Part shown: positions 45,001 through 55,470 of the stretch, in pieces
Position numbering within the stretch: position 1 is the stretch's first letter
How the letters are laid out: each line of letters opens with the position of its first letter
DNA from: Asterella californica
Taxonomy: Eukaryota; Streptophyta; Marchantiopsida; Marchantiales; Aytoniaceae
Assembly: GCA_036924285.1 (NCBI GenBank)
Contig: JAYKYS010000014.1
Location: forward strand, 1 to 64,000
Length of the DNA: 64,000 nucleotides
Reading direction: 5' to 3'
Translations under genes and position numbers: made by a program
Notes under the pieces: generated by a model
What the model was told of the DNA's origin: nothing
The model's input: the letters and a program-made list of their open reading frames with translations, nothing else
The model's database searches: none

Positions 45001-46216
45001 GGACGACGTTAGATATCTGCTAAGCGTGTATAAGGTAAGTTTATTTGATAGATCTTTCGGGACTTAATCTTACCATTATGCCTGGTATATATCAGTTTCG
45101 TGGATGCTAATTTCTTGCGTTTAGATTTAAGAATCTCATCTTCAGTTTCTAATTTTTGTGCAGGGAGACCAAGCTGACACTGAAGCAATATCGACATCAA
45201 TGGACCCACCTAGAATTTCTTTTGCTTTTCAGTGGAGCTGTGTCGCCAATCTACATGAGTTGCGGTTATTGAGATTGTCGAATGTTAATTTTAGTGGAAA
45301 CACAAGCCGTTTTCCATGCAAGCTTACATTTATTCATCTTACTTCTTGCTTCCAAGACCGTGGCGGAACGTTCCAAGGCTTACTGCGAAAGGACTGTTGG
45401 CCTATTCGGGAAGAAGACGTGGAAGGGCTTCAACAATTGGCAGTGCTTCACGTGGAAAAATGCAAGTCTGTCCGTTTTCCATCCAACTTTGATAGGTTAG
45501 GTAACTTGAAAGTCCTCACTATACGAGGAACGCCTTCGAAGAAACTTCCAAAATCTTTTGGACGACTTCCTGCCCTGAGAGTGTTGAGTCTAGCGAATGT
45601 TGGATTATTACAACTGCCAGGTTCGTTTTCCCAGCTCTCCTCACTTCGGACCTTGATCTTGGAAGGATGCTCACTGACAGCCACCAACACAGGCATTGTT
45701 CGTCAGTTGGTCCGCTGGGGAGAACAGGCGCCCCGTCCTCTGAGTGCGCTAACGAACTTGAAACTGGAGGACATACGAGGTTTGAAAGAACTGCCGGGAT
45801 CATTCTGGCTGTTGGATTCTCTCGAAAAGTTTAAAATCGCCCGTTGCTCTGCCCTGAAACAGCTGCCGGTGGGTTTTGGTAAGCTCAGTCAACTTGCAAC
45901 TTTAGCAATTGAAGATTGCTCTGGACTGGAGTACTTGTGCGAGTCTTTGGGAGAACTGACATCTCTTCTGGTGCTGACCATCAGAGATTGTCCACGTTTT
46001 CGGCACCTACCGGATTCGCTAGGTCAGCTTCGCTCTTTAGCTTATCTGCACCTGGGGAATCTGAACGTCGTGAGCCTACCAGAGACGGCAGGTAACCTCC
46101 AGAGATTACGGATGTCAACCATAACCGGCTCGCCATATCTCCGGTGCTTGGTTTCTTGCACCGGTGACACGAAGGTAGAATGGCGGAGGCGTGCCGGGGG
46201 GAACGCTGAGAGGTAA
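42089..46216 (+). CDS. HNL-class immune receptor: alpha/beta-hydrolase, NB-ARC, LRR
   Basis: This is an intracellular NLR-type receptor with a hydrolase-like N-terminus, the layout described in liverworts. My exon model: 42089-42148 (MASSSSWTPRNIPDRPTITK, donor AAG|GTATAT); 42552 to about 43160-43210 (hydrolase fold: IIFFHGFQF, elbow VGHCIGGLVLKEM, GAFFYSPPNSGSR); about 43429/43446-43617 (EDHFTICKPRDRKSSNYL); 43916-45034 (NB-ARC); 45164 to 46172 or 46216 (LRR). NB-ARC motifs: P-loop GMGGIGKTTLAK (44045), kinase-2 VMFIMDDVE (44273), RNBS-B GSRLIVTSR, GLPL CDGLPLTLAVIG, RNBS-D FLDVAVF. The MHD position reads WIH. About ten LRRs follow. Oddities: the nucleophile-elbow Ser is Cys (42882-42884), a one-base frameshift near 42938 interrupts exon 2, and retroelement sequence abuts the 3' end. 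It may be a recent pseudogene. Confidence 0.85.
42211..42247. repeat. Perfect 16-bp hairpin in HNL intron 1
   Basis: GATGAAATCTCACTCG (42211-42226) is the exact reverse complement of 42232-42247 with a 5-base loop. It lies about 60 bases after the proposed exon 1 donor and would form a stable stem in the primary transcript. Confidence 0.8.
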
Positions 46217-46841
46217 TAGAGGAATTAGAGAGACTAAGCAAGATTAAGGAAGAGAGTAGGGCAATAAGTGAGAAGGAAGAGGCAATTAGAGGAAAGGGCA
46301 ACACCTAGGGTTGCGGATTTAGCGAAGGGTAACGACAGTGACAGGTTGCGGCTCCTCGAAGGAGGTGCAAGGGCATGACGAACCAGCAGGGGGAACATGG
46401 CCGGATTTGGCTCGTCTGGGGTTCTGATATTCGAAGCGATGAAAAGTAGAATCCCGAATCTGGAGGAGGAGTTGGAAAAAAAACGAGGGAGAAGAGTGTC
46501 ATTAGATATGATCGATTCACGATGAGCGAAAAACTTTGATAGAAGTCAAGTTACGGTTGAGAGTTTGTTCCATGTCCTTGTTTATGTGTTGCGTTTGTTT
46601 GTGTTGACGCTTGATTTTCGGAGTGAGTTCACTCCAGTGTGCTGTCGATAGTGAGACTGGAGTTGCGGATCAGTCAGATTATTTTTGTCTCTCTCACGGT
46701 GCGGTTGGAGTGATGACCAACAGACTGTGAGAGGCTGCCTGTGGTGATGGCAGATACAAGTTGCCCTTACCTTGACCGTCCTAGTAAGGAATAGATGAGC
46801 TCAGTAGGAGCGGGGTGACGGAAGCACAAGCAGTCCAGTTC
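46182..46841 (+). pseudogene. N-terminal gag of the methyltransferase-bearing element
   Basis: MAEACRGER (46182), a stop, then IEELERLSKIKEESRAISEK forms a helical, Glu/Lys-rich start typical of plant Gypsy Gag. Reading continues in shifted frames (RVADLAKGNDSDRLRLLEGG, MAGFGSSGVLIFEAMKSRI). The last codons before the insertion, SRSGVTEAQAVQ (46803-46838) then TTC, join directly to FWYGILDRELRRRVRD after the nested element. This confirms that both halves were one gag. Several stops and frame changes make it dead. The extreme N-terminus is inferred from composition. Confidence 0.55.
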
Positions 46842-47612
46842 TGTAACACCTAGGGATTGCATAGTAATAAATATATGGATAGTTATAACTATGTGTGGTG
46901 AGTCTTCTAAATAAATCCCAAAGCTAGACCATACTCTAAATTAGTGACAGATAACTAAGAGTAATCACAGTTAGAGTTGGAGGTATTTGAAAACAAAATA
47001 TTAAAACATTCTAAAGTGTGAGAATTACTATTTTGTTTGGTTGTGCATAAAATGACAAGGATGTGAATAATACACTCTTGTCTTATGCGTGATTGATTTT
47101 TATTGATTGTAGAGACTTAGAGGTCAAACAATCAAGAGGGTTGTTGACCTTTTTGGCTCAATTATGTGTCAGTATTTTGTCTTGTAAAGAGCAATCCGAG
47201 ATTCTATTATACTTCTAGAAGAATCCTAATTATTAGAGTAGAGTCAAAAGAGAAGAAATCTACTCTTGACTTAAGACTTTTATCTTTGACTTGGTCTCGG
47301 TAAATTGCAGTAAATCAGATTTACAAGTAGTTACCATGGTAAATCTGCAGTAGTATAAATAGAGGGGTTGTGGAGTGATCTATCATCCTCCTTTTGCCTT
47401 GTATTTGGAAACCGTTAGACCATATCTATAAAGGGTGTGTTTTTCTCATCTCTATGCTTCCATGAGAGTTCTGGTCCCTAGTGTGGAATTGAGATGAGTA
47501 TGTCGAGAGTTGAATTTAGCAGAGGCCTCCTAATTCTATGATGCGTCTCACCAAAGATCATCAGAGGTTTACCTTGGGTGAGAGACAGGACCGGTAGCAC
47601 GCTTGAGGGTCA
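46842..47612 (+). repeat. 5' LTR of the nested Gypsy element
   Basis: Begins TGTAACACCTAGGG and ends GCTTGAGGGTCA. A TATAAATAG promoter box lies at 47354-47362, preceded by an inverted repeat (CAGATTTAC...GTAAATCTG, about 47317-47348). It matches 53764-54547 with scattered transitions. Confidence 0.95.
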
Positions 47613-48253
47613 CATTTTTGGTTTCGTTGCCGGGACCTCATTAGGAGGCTTGAGAGATATGTTTCGTGTGCAATTTTACATAAGACAGAAAGACGTTATG
47701 AGAGAGCATATCGAGAGAACTCTTGGAGAGGCTAGAGCTACTGCCATGCTAGAGACCTTAGAGCCATTCGTGTATCCGGTTGTCATCTACGACGCATTTG
47801 AGGTCATCTTGTACATTCTGTACACATAGGATGTTAGAATCAGCTGAAGAGAACGTGTCGAGTGTTAGAGTTTAAATCTGAGAGCAGAGTGGTCATATAA
47901 TCCTATATGTTCATGAGGGTAGAGGATCAGATCACTCTTATCAGGTTCTTTGAGTGATAGTCTTTATCGTGGAGACTAAAAAGAGGAGAGGCTAAGAGTC
48001 CGAAGGTGTAGACGATTCGCTTTCTGATCGAGTTTACAGTCACCTTCATTTTCTCTGTATTTCTCGGACGTCCTTGAAACTTCACGACGGACTGGAGAAG
48101 CCTCTGATCTATCTGTTGATCCAAAGATCACTAGTTTTGGAGCTACAGAGCTCAAGATATCGCTGTCAAAAGTTCAGCTGGTAGTCCAATCGATCAAAAT
48201 CTGCATGGGGTCGAATTTAAGCCAAGATCATGGAGGGTCAGAAAGAATAGGTA
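47613..48253 (+). other. Leader region of the nested Gypsy element
   Basis: The stretch contains the putative primer-binding site directly after the LTR and a short frame, 47578-47829 (LGEARATAMLETLEPFVYPV), of unknown meaning. No conserved domain is recognised. Confidence 0.5.
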
Positions 48254-48646
48254 GTGAGGCTTAGGAACTTTCCTCAAAATCTTGATGTCATAGTGGGTGT
48301 GGATGAACGTTCTAGAGAGTTAAAGGTCGAATTTGAAGAGAGAACGGAGAGAAACAAGCAAGACTCTTCCAAGAAGAAGTTGAGGGCAGAACCGTGGTGC
48401 TACTTTTGTAGAGGATTAGGTCATTATGCAGCAAGTTGTCCCGTGAGATTCAAGAGAGAAAACCCTCATGAAGGAAGGAGTTCTATCAATCTAGGTCTCC
48501 GAGTGGGTCCATCGTCTCCTTCGCGTGTTTTTACAGACGAAAACATCTGCTCAAACTGTGGAATTGAAGGTTTGCCAAAGGAGCACGAGTGTGGAGACGT
48601 GATTGCCCTGTTGGCATCTACGTCTAGGAGAGGAGCAAGGAGTTGA
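48254..48646 (+). CDS. Extra zinc-knuckle open frame upstream of gag
   Basis: This frame of about 130 residues contains a CCHC knuckle, CYFCRGLGHYAASC, at residues 50-63 and a second Cys/His cluster, CSNCGIEGLPKEHEC, near residue 98. It sits between the LTR and the main polyprotein of the nested Gypsy element, in the same strand, and is intact. The main Gag has its own knuckle, so this would be an additional nucleic-acid binding protein or a displaced Gag-like duplicate. The start codon is uncertain because the frame is open further upstream. Origin unknown. Confidence 0.55.
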   Translation: MRLRNFPQNLDVIVGVDERSRELKVEFEERTERNKQDSSKKKLRAEPWCYFCRGLGHYAASCPVRFKRENPHEGRSSINLGLRVGPSSPSRVFTDENICSNCGIEGLPKEHECGDVIALLASTSRRGARS

Positions 48647-48909
48647 AACGGAGAAGCTGCCATCTTCAGACGAAAATTCAGCTAACGCATGATGGAGATG
48701 GTAATCCAGATGGTGGAGAAGATGACAATGAGGATGCGACTCATGCATACGTTCGGTGAGGAGATAGCGCAAGCGATTATGGTGGAATCCTTTGCTTTCT
48801 TGCTATCGATGGTTGATTATGCTCGCATGGAGTTAATAATGTTCATCCTATATTAGAAAACGAAGAGAGATATCGTGTTGAGGAGAGGAGAAGACATCAA
48901 GAATTTAAG

Positions 48910-51900
48910 ATGGAGAAGCTTCCGGTTTTCTATGGAAAAGATGGTGAAGATGTAGAAACCTTTGTGCGAGATTTCAAGCGAGCATGCATAGGAAACCATG
49001 AGAGGAAGAAGGAAGAGTGGGCATCATTATTACTTGATTTCCTAGAGGATATCGCATTGACTTGGTATGAGGAATATAGAAGGAACAAGACTGAGATGGA
49101 TACATGGGAAAGCTTGACGGAGGTTCTAATTGAGAACTTTCTGCCGGATGAGAGCTATGAGAAGCTCATGACCGAGGTGACCTTCTTGAAACAAGGAGAT
49201 GCTGAAAAGGTGAGGGTTTACGCAGAAAGAACCGAGAAGTTGGAAGCTCGTTTCAAGACTATACTGAAGAAGAGTGGTGATAATGTGGAGGCTACAATGG
49301 TGGGAATTGTGGCCATGCTTACCAAGAACTTTGTGGCAAGTTTGAGGCTTCAAATCAGAACTCAGGTGAAGTACGAGAAGCCCACCACTAAGACGAAGGC
49401 GATTGAAATTGCAGTTCGAATGGAAGAGAGTTTGGAAGATGATGACGTTCTTCTAGGAGAAGCAAAGACGACAAGTGTTGCAGGGATTACACTCGGTGGT
49501 AGAGCTGCTCAGAGAATCCCGACGCCTATTGTGGTTAACACCTCTGCTGTGGTTAACACACCTGCTGTGGTTGCTGTCAACCCTCCGGCGTCTAATATTC
49601 AAGATGAACTAAGACAGATAACAGAAACGTTGGCGGATCTGAAGATCAATGTAGTGCAGTTGAAAGAGCGGAGGAACCAAAGAGGAGGAGGAGGCCAACG
49701 AGGTTATGGAGGAAATTTCAATCGAGGGCCTCAAAATGAATTCGGTGGTATCTCGTGCTACGGATGTGGTGGTCCTCATTTTCAAAGGAATTGTCCACAC
49801 TCCATCCAAAATGGAGGACGGAACAATGAGGGTACAAGAGGAAATATGGACGGAGGAGTCCCGTCACAAAACAAAGACAAAGGAGTTACCACAATCGATG
49901 CGATGAAGGTGCCAAACGTTTATGAGAGAGGAGAATGCTCTTACTCTCAAGTGGAACTCTTAGCTCATGAGAGGAAGAGGACGAGGTTTTCAGAGGAACC
50001 TATGATCATTGGGGATTCTCAAAGTAGGAGCACTCGTTCCAGCACTATGTCTTCTTCTCAGAAGGAGCCTAGGAAGAAGCTGGGAATGGAGGATTTCACC
50101 ATTTCAGCTGCTCAACCTAGATATGACGTAGTGGAGGATGTTGGCACGCAAAAAGCCAACATAACGATGGATCAATTGATCGCACTCAACCCAAGCTTGA
50201 GGAGAGAGCTTCGAGGAGGATTGAGCTCGCGAAGGACCAAGAAGAAGAAATCTAAGGGCAAGATCAACGTCTCAAGTGTGGGAGTTGGTGTAGTGGATGC
50301 TCAGGCCTCTGAGGTATGCACTAAAGCATCCAAGATCGAGGTTCGTTTGAATGGACACTTTGTACCTGATGTATTGGTGGACGGAGGTTCTGCTGTGAAT
50401 GCGATATCTGAACGTTTGATGAAGCGGTTGGGGATGAAACCCACGAGATCGGCGAGCATCATTGTTGGTATGGCAAACAAGCAAAGGGTGAGACCTCTCG
50501 GAGTCCTAGAGAAAGTAGTGGTGTCGGTTATGAGGGTACAGACCTTGATGTCTTTTCAAATTCTGAAAGATTCTAGCTATGACTTGCTCCTTGGAAGACC
50601 TTGGTGGAGAGCCGTTCGTACAATTGATAGATGGCACAAAGGTTACTTGAGGATAGGACCTAGCGACCATCGAGTGAAGGTGCCTCTCTCAAGTGGTGGC
50701 TGTGTAACTTCTGATTCTGATAGACCAACCAGCGACTATTGGGAGTCAGAAATCGAAGACAGTGGAAGTGTCTCCGGAGTAGATACAGGTGGTTCTTCTG
50801 ATGAGAAGACGTCAGAAGATGAAGAGTTTGATATGGATTGTATCACACCTCATATTGGAGCTATTGATTTGCTCCCTCGTCCATCTGTTGAGAAGGACCC
50901 GGACAAAACAAAATTAAGTGGAGAGGAACTAGAGCGAAGACTAGCAACCATCAAGTTTGGTCCCAAGGTGACTTCGGAAGAGAAGAGAAGGTTCTTGGAG
51001 ATATTCAGGAAGTACATCCACGTGTTTGCTTTCAGCTATAAAGATCTGAAGGAGGTGACATTGGAGACGCACCGGATCGACGTGGAGGAGGACGCGAGAC
51101 CTGTTCGACAAAAGCAACGGAGGATCAGCCCGCCAACAGCAGTGATCGTCAAAGAAGAGATTGATAAACTGAAGGAAGCTGGGTTCATTTACGAAGTGGA
51201 GAATTCAGAATGGGTATCGCCCATCGTGATCGTGAAAAAGAAGAACGGTAAGCTTCGCGTATGTGTGGATTACAAGAAGTTGAATGCAGTCACGAAGAAG
51301 GATTACTACCCGTTGCCATTCATCGATGAGATCTTGGAAGAAGTCGCAGGTCATGAATGGTACAGTTTTGGAGACGGTTATAGTGGATATAACCAGATCC
51401 ATATAGTCCCTGAGCATCAACACTTAACGACCTTCACTACTCCGTGGGGTACATTTGCGTCTCGCGTGATGCCGTTCGGGTTATGTAATGCTCCAGCTAC
51501 TTTTCAACGGTTCATGAACAAAGTGTTCGAACCGTTTCTTGGGAAGTTTGTTAGAGACTTCATTGATGACTTTTGTGTGTATGGGCGGAAGGAGGATCAC
51601 TTTGATCATCTGATCAAAGTATTAGAGCGATTGGAGCAAGCTAATGCATCTCTGAATCCAGAAAAGTGCATTTTTGGATGCGAGGAGGGTTTGCTGTTGG
51701 GACACATCGTCTCCAAAAATGGAATAGGAGTGGATCCAGATAAGGTGAAGAAGATAGTCGAACTACCGTTCCCTACTAGCTTGACCAAGTTGAGACAATT
51801 TCTTGGGATGGTGGGATATTATCGTAGATTCATTTCATCCTTTTCCAATAAAGCTCAATCGTTGACCAACTACATGAAGAAGGGTGTAGTCTTCGAGCTG

Positions 51901-52845
51901 ATACTTCAGGATCAGAAGGCTAAGGAGGCGTTTGAAGAGTTGAAGAAGGCATTGGTGATAGCCCCAATCCTCGCCAAACCTGACTGGAGTAAGTCATTCA
52001 TCGTTTATACTGATGCATCCAATGTTGCGATTGGATGTACCTTGAGTCAATTAGATGAGAATGGACACGACCATCCAATAGCTTATGCTAGTAGACAGAT
52101 GGTGCAAGTTGAGAAGAACTATTCTGTGACAGAGAGAGAAGGGTTGGCCGTAATCTTTGCTTTGAAGAAGTTTCGGCACTATTTGTTAGGAGGAAAATTT
52201 TCTATAGTGACTGATCACAAAGCTTTGAAGTACATCTTCAATAAGCCCAACGCGGAGGGAAGGATAGCTCGATGGAAGATCCTCATGGCAGAATATGATT
52301 ACGTCATTGAGGATAGACCGGGGAGGAAGCATGCCAACGCAGATTTGTTGTCTAGAGCTTACGATGAATTGGGAGAAGAACCATTAGATGATACTTTTCC
52401 GGATGAAGACTTGATGACCATCACGTTGAGCAGCGAGGTGCCGGAAGAGTACAAGGAGGTGTGGAATTTCCTTTCTGATGGATCATTTCCTGAAGGTATG
52501 CAAGCGAGAGAGAAGAATGCTCTAATGAGAAGGTGTAAGCCATACACCATTGTTGAAGGAGTTCTTTTTCATCAAGGTGCTGATGGACTGCTACGACGAG
52601 CTGTGGGCAAGGAGGAAGCTGCGAGGTTGATGCTGGAGTTCCACGATGGACCTGTATGTGGTGGTCACTTTGCTGGTAAGGTGACGGTTTTCAAAATCTT
52701 AGACGCTGGATATCATTGGAAGGGTATTTTCAAGGACTGTTTGGAATATTGCAGAACTTGCGATGTGTGCCAAGCCTTTGCCCAGAAGTCTACTAGCACT
52801 CCTCCCTTGAGATCAGTTCCTGTGCTAGGTCCGTTTGAAAAGTGA
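48910..52845 (+). CDS. Nested Gypsy polyprotein: Gag, protease, RT, RNase H, start of integrase
   Basis: A single 1311-codon frame starting MEKLPVFYGKDGEDVETFVR. Gag covers roughly residues 1-300, with a CCHC-like knuckle CYGCGGPHFQRNC near residue 285. The protease is visible as VLVDGGSAVNAISERLM near 50380 (DGG in place of DSG/DTG). Reverse transcriptase runs from about 51130 (YPLPFIDEIL, MPFGLCNAPATFQRFM) with the catalytic pair in FIDDFCVYG (about 51559). RNase H follows (FIVYTDASNVAIGCTLSQ, VTDHKALKYIF), then the integrase zinc domain (HFAGKV...CRTCDVC). The frame ends at a TGA where relatives have Trp (PFEK-W-GID), so the stop is a point mutation rather than a natural end. Confidence 0.93.
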   Translation: MEKLPVFYGKDGEDVETFVRDFKRACIGNHERKKEEWASLLLDFLEDIALTWYEEYRRNKTEMDTWESLTEVLIENFLPDESYEKLMTEVTFLKQGDAEKVRVYAERTEKLEARFKTILKKSGDNVEATMVGIVAMLTKNFVASLRLQIRTQVKYEKPTTKTKAIEIAVRMEESLEDDDVLLGEAKTTSVAGITLGGRAAQRIPTPIVVNTSAVVNTPAVVAVNPPASNIQDELRQITETLADLKINVVQLKERRNQRGGGGQRGYGGNFNRGPQNEFGGISCYGCGGPHFQRNCPHSIQNGGRNNEGTRGNMDGGVPSQNKDKGVTTIDAMKVPNVYERGECSYSQVELLAHERKRTRFSEEPMIIGDSQSRSTRSSTMSSSQKEPRKKLGMEDFTISAAQPRYDVVEDVGTQKANITMDQLIALNPSLRRELRGGLSSRRTKKKKSKGKINVSSVGVGVVDAQASEVCTKASKIEVRLNGHFVPDVLVDGGSAVNAISERLMKRLGMKPTRSASIIVGMANKQRVRPLGVLEKVVVSVMRVQTLMSFQILKDSSYDLLLGRPWWRAVRTIDRWHKGYLRIGPSDHRVKVPLSSGGCVTSDSDRPTSDYWESEIEDSGSVSGVDTGGSSDEKTSEDEEFDMDCITPHIGAIDLLPRPSVEKDPDKTKLSGEELERRLATIKFGPKVTSEEKRRFLEIFRKYIHVFAFSYKDLKEVTLETHRIDVEEDARPVRQKQRRISPPTAVIVKEEIDKLKEAGFIYEVENSEWVSPIVIVKKKNGKLRVCVDYKKLNAVTKKDYYPLPFIDEILEEVAGHEWYSFGDGYSGYNQIHIVPEHQHLTTFTTPWGTFASRVMPFGLCNAPATFQRFMNKVFEPFLGKFVRDFIDDFCVYGRKEDHFDHLIKVLERLEQANASLNPEKCIFGCEEGLLLGHIVSKNGIGVDPDKVKKIVELPFPTSLTKLRQFLGMVGYYRRFISSFSNKAQSLTNYMKKGVVFELILQDQKAKEAFEELKKALVIAPILAKPDWSKSFIVYTDASNVAIGCTLSQLDENGHDHPIAYASRQMVQVEKNYSVTEREGLAVIFALKKFRHYLLGGKFSIVTDHKALKYIFNKPNAEGRIARWKILMAEYDYVIEDRPGRKHANADLLSRAYDELGEEPLDDTFPDEDLMTITLSSEVPEEYKEVWNFLSDGSFPEGMQAREKNALMRRCKPYTIVEGVLFHQGADGLLRRAVGKEEAARLMLEFHDGPVCGGHFAGKVTVFKILDAGYHWKGIFKDCLEYCRTCDVCQAFAQKSTSTPPLRSVPVLGPFEK

Positions 52846-53751
52846 GGAATTGATCATGTCGGTCCTTTAAACAAAACACCTCGTGGCAACAGATATATCG
52901 TGATTGCAACCGATTATTTGACTATGTGGGTGGAAGCCAGACCACTTAAAACCACAAGTGAGGAAGAGGTTGGCCGTTTCTTATGAGAACGGATCATTAC
53001 TAGGTTTGGATGCCCTCTTGAGTTGGTTTCTGATAGGGGTGGTGAATTTGTGGGAAGCATCACAACCGCTATGTTGGAACATTTCTCCATCAAGCCGCGA
53101 GTGACAACTTCTTACAAACCGAACGCTAACGAGTTAGCTGAGAAGACCAATCATACCTTGTGTGCGATGCTGGCCAAGGATGCTGATATGGAGGACGCGA
53201 AGCACAACTGGGATAAGAGGTTACATGCAATCTTGTGGGAGTATAGGACTACTACGAAGACTTCGACGGGATACACTCCTTTTCATCTTGTTTACGGTGT
53301 GGAGTCGAAGTTGCCCATACAGTTTGATTTACCTACCTTTCAAACTGTCCATAAGAGGTTAAAGAGGTCGATTGGAGCAGCAGCCGAAAAGTCTAGAAGA
53401 GAGCAACTATTGGAGTTGGAGGAAGCACGAGTGGTGGCAATGGTTCAGATGAAGAAGGCGCAAGAACGTCAGAAGAAATATTACGACAAGCGTCTCGATA
53501 AGAGAGAAGTGAAGCCGTTCAAGGAAGGAGATATGGTAATGCTTTTTGATGCCATTAGGTATAAGAGAGCTAGGAAGAAGTTCCTTCCACGCTACTTTGG
53601 TCCTTTCATCATCGAGAAGATGTGGAGTAATTTTACATACGACTTGAAAGAGCTAGGAGGACGGAGGTTTGACCGGGTGAATCACGACAAGCTCAAGCTT
53701 TTTCATCAAAGGAAAGTCATCGTTCACTCCGAGGACGAAGTGAAAACTTAG
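52846..53751 (+). pseudogene. Nested Gypsy integrase core and tail
   Basis: The frame continues directly after the TGA at 52843-52845: GIDHVGPLNKTPRGN (first catalytic Asp), VIATDYLTMWVEARPL, then a second stop at 52984 (Arg to TGA type). It goes on with ITRFGCPLELVSDRGGEF (second Asp), KPNANELAEKTNHTL (Glu) and the C-terminal GPFIIEKMWSNFTYDLKELG beta-barrel end. Only the two stops break it. The protein ends at 53751, just before the polypurine tract. Confidence 0.9.
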
Positions 53752-53763
53752 TCCGGGGGTAAA
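53752..53763 (+). other. Polypurine tract of the nested Gypsy element
   Basis: CCGGGGGTAAA lies directly before the 3' LTR. Confidence 0.75.
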
Positions 53764-54547
53764 TGTAACACCTAGGGGTTGCATAGTAATAAATATATGG
53801 ATAGTTATAACTATGTGTGGTGAGTCTTCTAAATAAGTCCCAAGGCTAGACCATACTCTAAGTTAGTGACAGATAACTAGGAGTAGTCACAGTTAGAGTT
53901 GGAGGTATTTGAGGACAGAATATTAGAACATTCTAAAGTGTAAGAACTACTATTTTGTTTGGTTGTGCATAAAATGACAAGGATGTGAATAATACACTCT
54001 TGTCTTATGCGTGACTGATTTTTATTGGTTGTAGAGACTTAGGGGTCAAACAATCAAGAAGGTTGTTGACCTTTTTGGCTCAATTATGTGTTAGTATTTT
54101 GTCTTGTAAGGAGCAATCCGAGATTCCTTTCAAAGATTCCTTTATACTTCTAGAAGAATCTTAATTATTAGAGTAGAGTCAAAAGAGGAGAAATCTACTC
54201 TTGACTTAGGACTTTTACCTTTGACTTGGTCTCGATAAATTGCAGTAAATCAGATTTACAAGTAGTTACCATGGTAAATCTGCAGTAGTATAAATAGAGG
54301 GGTTGTGGAGTGATCTATCATCCTCCCTTTGCCTTGTATTTGGAAACCGTTAGGCCATATCTATAAAGGGTGTGTTTTTCTCATCTCTATGCCTCCATGA
54401 GAGTTCTGGTCCCTAGTGTGGAAGTGAGATGAGTATGTCGAGAGTTGGATTTAGCAGAGGCCTCCTAGTTCTATGATGCGCCTCACCAAAGACCATCAGA
54501 GGTTTACCTTGGGTGAGAGACAGGACCGGTAGCACGCTTGAGGGTCA
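53764..54547 (+). repeat. 3' LTR of the nested Gypsy element
   Basis: Begins TGTAACACCTAGGGG and ends GCTTGAGGGTCA. It is longer than the 5' LTR mainly because of a short tandem duplication near 54121-54143 (AAAGATTCCTTT type). The AGTTC duplication follows. Confidence 0.95.
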
Positions 54548-54548
54548 T

Positions 54549-55470
54549 AGTTCTGGTATGGGATACTAGACCGGGAGCTGCGTAGGAGAGTTAGAGATGC
54601 TACTCTCCTTAGAGATATCGTTCCGACGTTGACGGTTGTCTTTAGTCTGGCTGAGCGGATTGAGCTCAACATGGTGGAGGAGAGGGTGGTGGTTGCTGGG
54701 TTCAGCAAGGAGACACCACATTGAGCGACCACCTCTTCTCGAGGATCACAAGCTACGCAACAGCGTGGTGGTGGTGGTGGTAAGGATCGTGCGGAGCAGT
54801 CACGATCTCAAGGAGGTGTTGGAGGATCTGGTGGGCAGAAGCCCATGCCGTCCTTCTCTAGTCAGCAGCAAGTGGGTCCTTGCTAGACGTGTGATGGTCC
54901 TCATCAGCAGAGGGACTGTCCACAGAGGAGAGGTTATGAGACGTCAGGGACATCAGGGACGTCTCAAGCAGCACCTAGGCAATGTGAGCATTGCGGACGA
55001 CCTGTCACAGTAGTGACCGTTGTTTTGATCTCCATCCCGAGTTGCGGCAAGGGAAGGCTGATCGTGGACGAGGCAGAGGAGCTCAGGGAGGCCGTGGTGG
55101 TCGAGCTGGAGATAGAGGTCCAGCACCTGGGAGAGGACCGATCGGTCCACTGCCTGCTACGACGTCAGAAGCAGGTATGGCTGCTCGGATTGAGCAGTTG
55201 GAGCAGAGGATAGCTAGTATGGCTATGGCTCAGCGGAGATCAAGTGGAACAGAGGCTTCCACGTCTTATGGAGGAGAAGAAAGTGACTTCTACTTCATGG
55301 CTGGTGTGGCGCAGATTGAGGCATCTGCGGCAGTGACTAGAGGTGCAGTACGTGCCTCTGAGCCACGAGGTGCATCAGTGGAGTTGGATCCACAACGCGG
55401 GGAGGCTGATAGACAGGCCAGGCTTCCTCAGTCGTTCACGTTTGAGGACCACATCTATGGTTCCTAAACG
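54549..55470 (+). pseudogene. C-terminal gag of the methyltransferase-bearing element
   Basis: Gag resumes right after the nested insertion: FWYGILDRELRRRVRD, TLTVVFSLAERIELNMVEE, a Gly/Arg-rich linker, and two zinc knuckles. The first reads CxTCDGPHQQRDC with a TAG at the second position (about 54884). The second reads CEHCGRP (54983) and continues one frame over as HSSDRCFDLHPELRQ, so one base is missing near 54996. An Arg/Gly-rich segment (RGRGRGAQGGRGGR) follows. The segment is clearly nucleocapsid-like but inactivated. Confidence 0.85.

Larger units (their letters stand above)
46842..54548 (+). mobile_element. Nested Gypsy LTR retrotransposon, 7.7 kb
   Basis: This Ty3/Gypsy element with LTRs of about 771 and 784 bp is inserted into the gag of the methyltransferase-bearing element, duplicating AGTTC (46837-46841 and 54549-54553). 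The 3' boundary is uncertain by one base: TG...CA would end at 54547, the duplication implies 54548. It encodes a zinc-knuckle open frame, then Gag, protease, RT, RNase H and integrase. No chromodomain is seen. The sequence after the 5' LTR (TTTTTGGTTTCGTTGCCGGG) resembles the TGGCGCCGTTGCCGGGG-type primer site of the Athila/Tat group. Only two stops in pol indicate a younger insertion than its host element. Confidence 0.95.
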
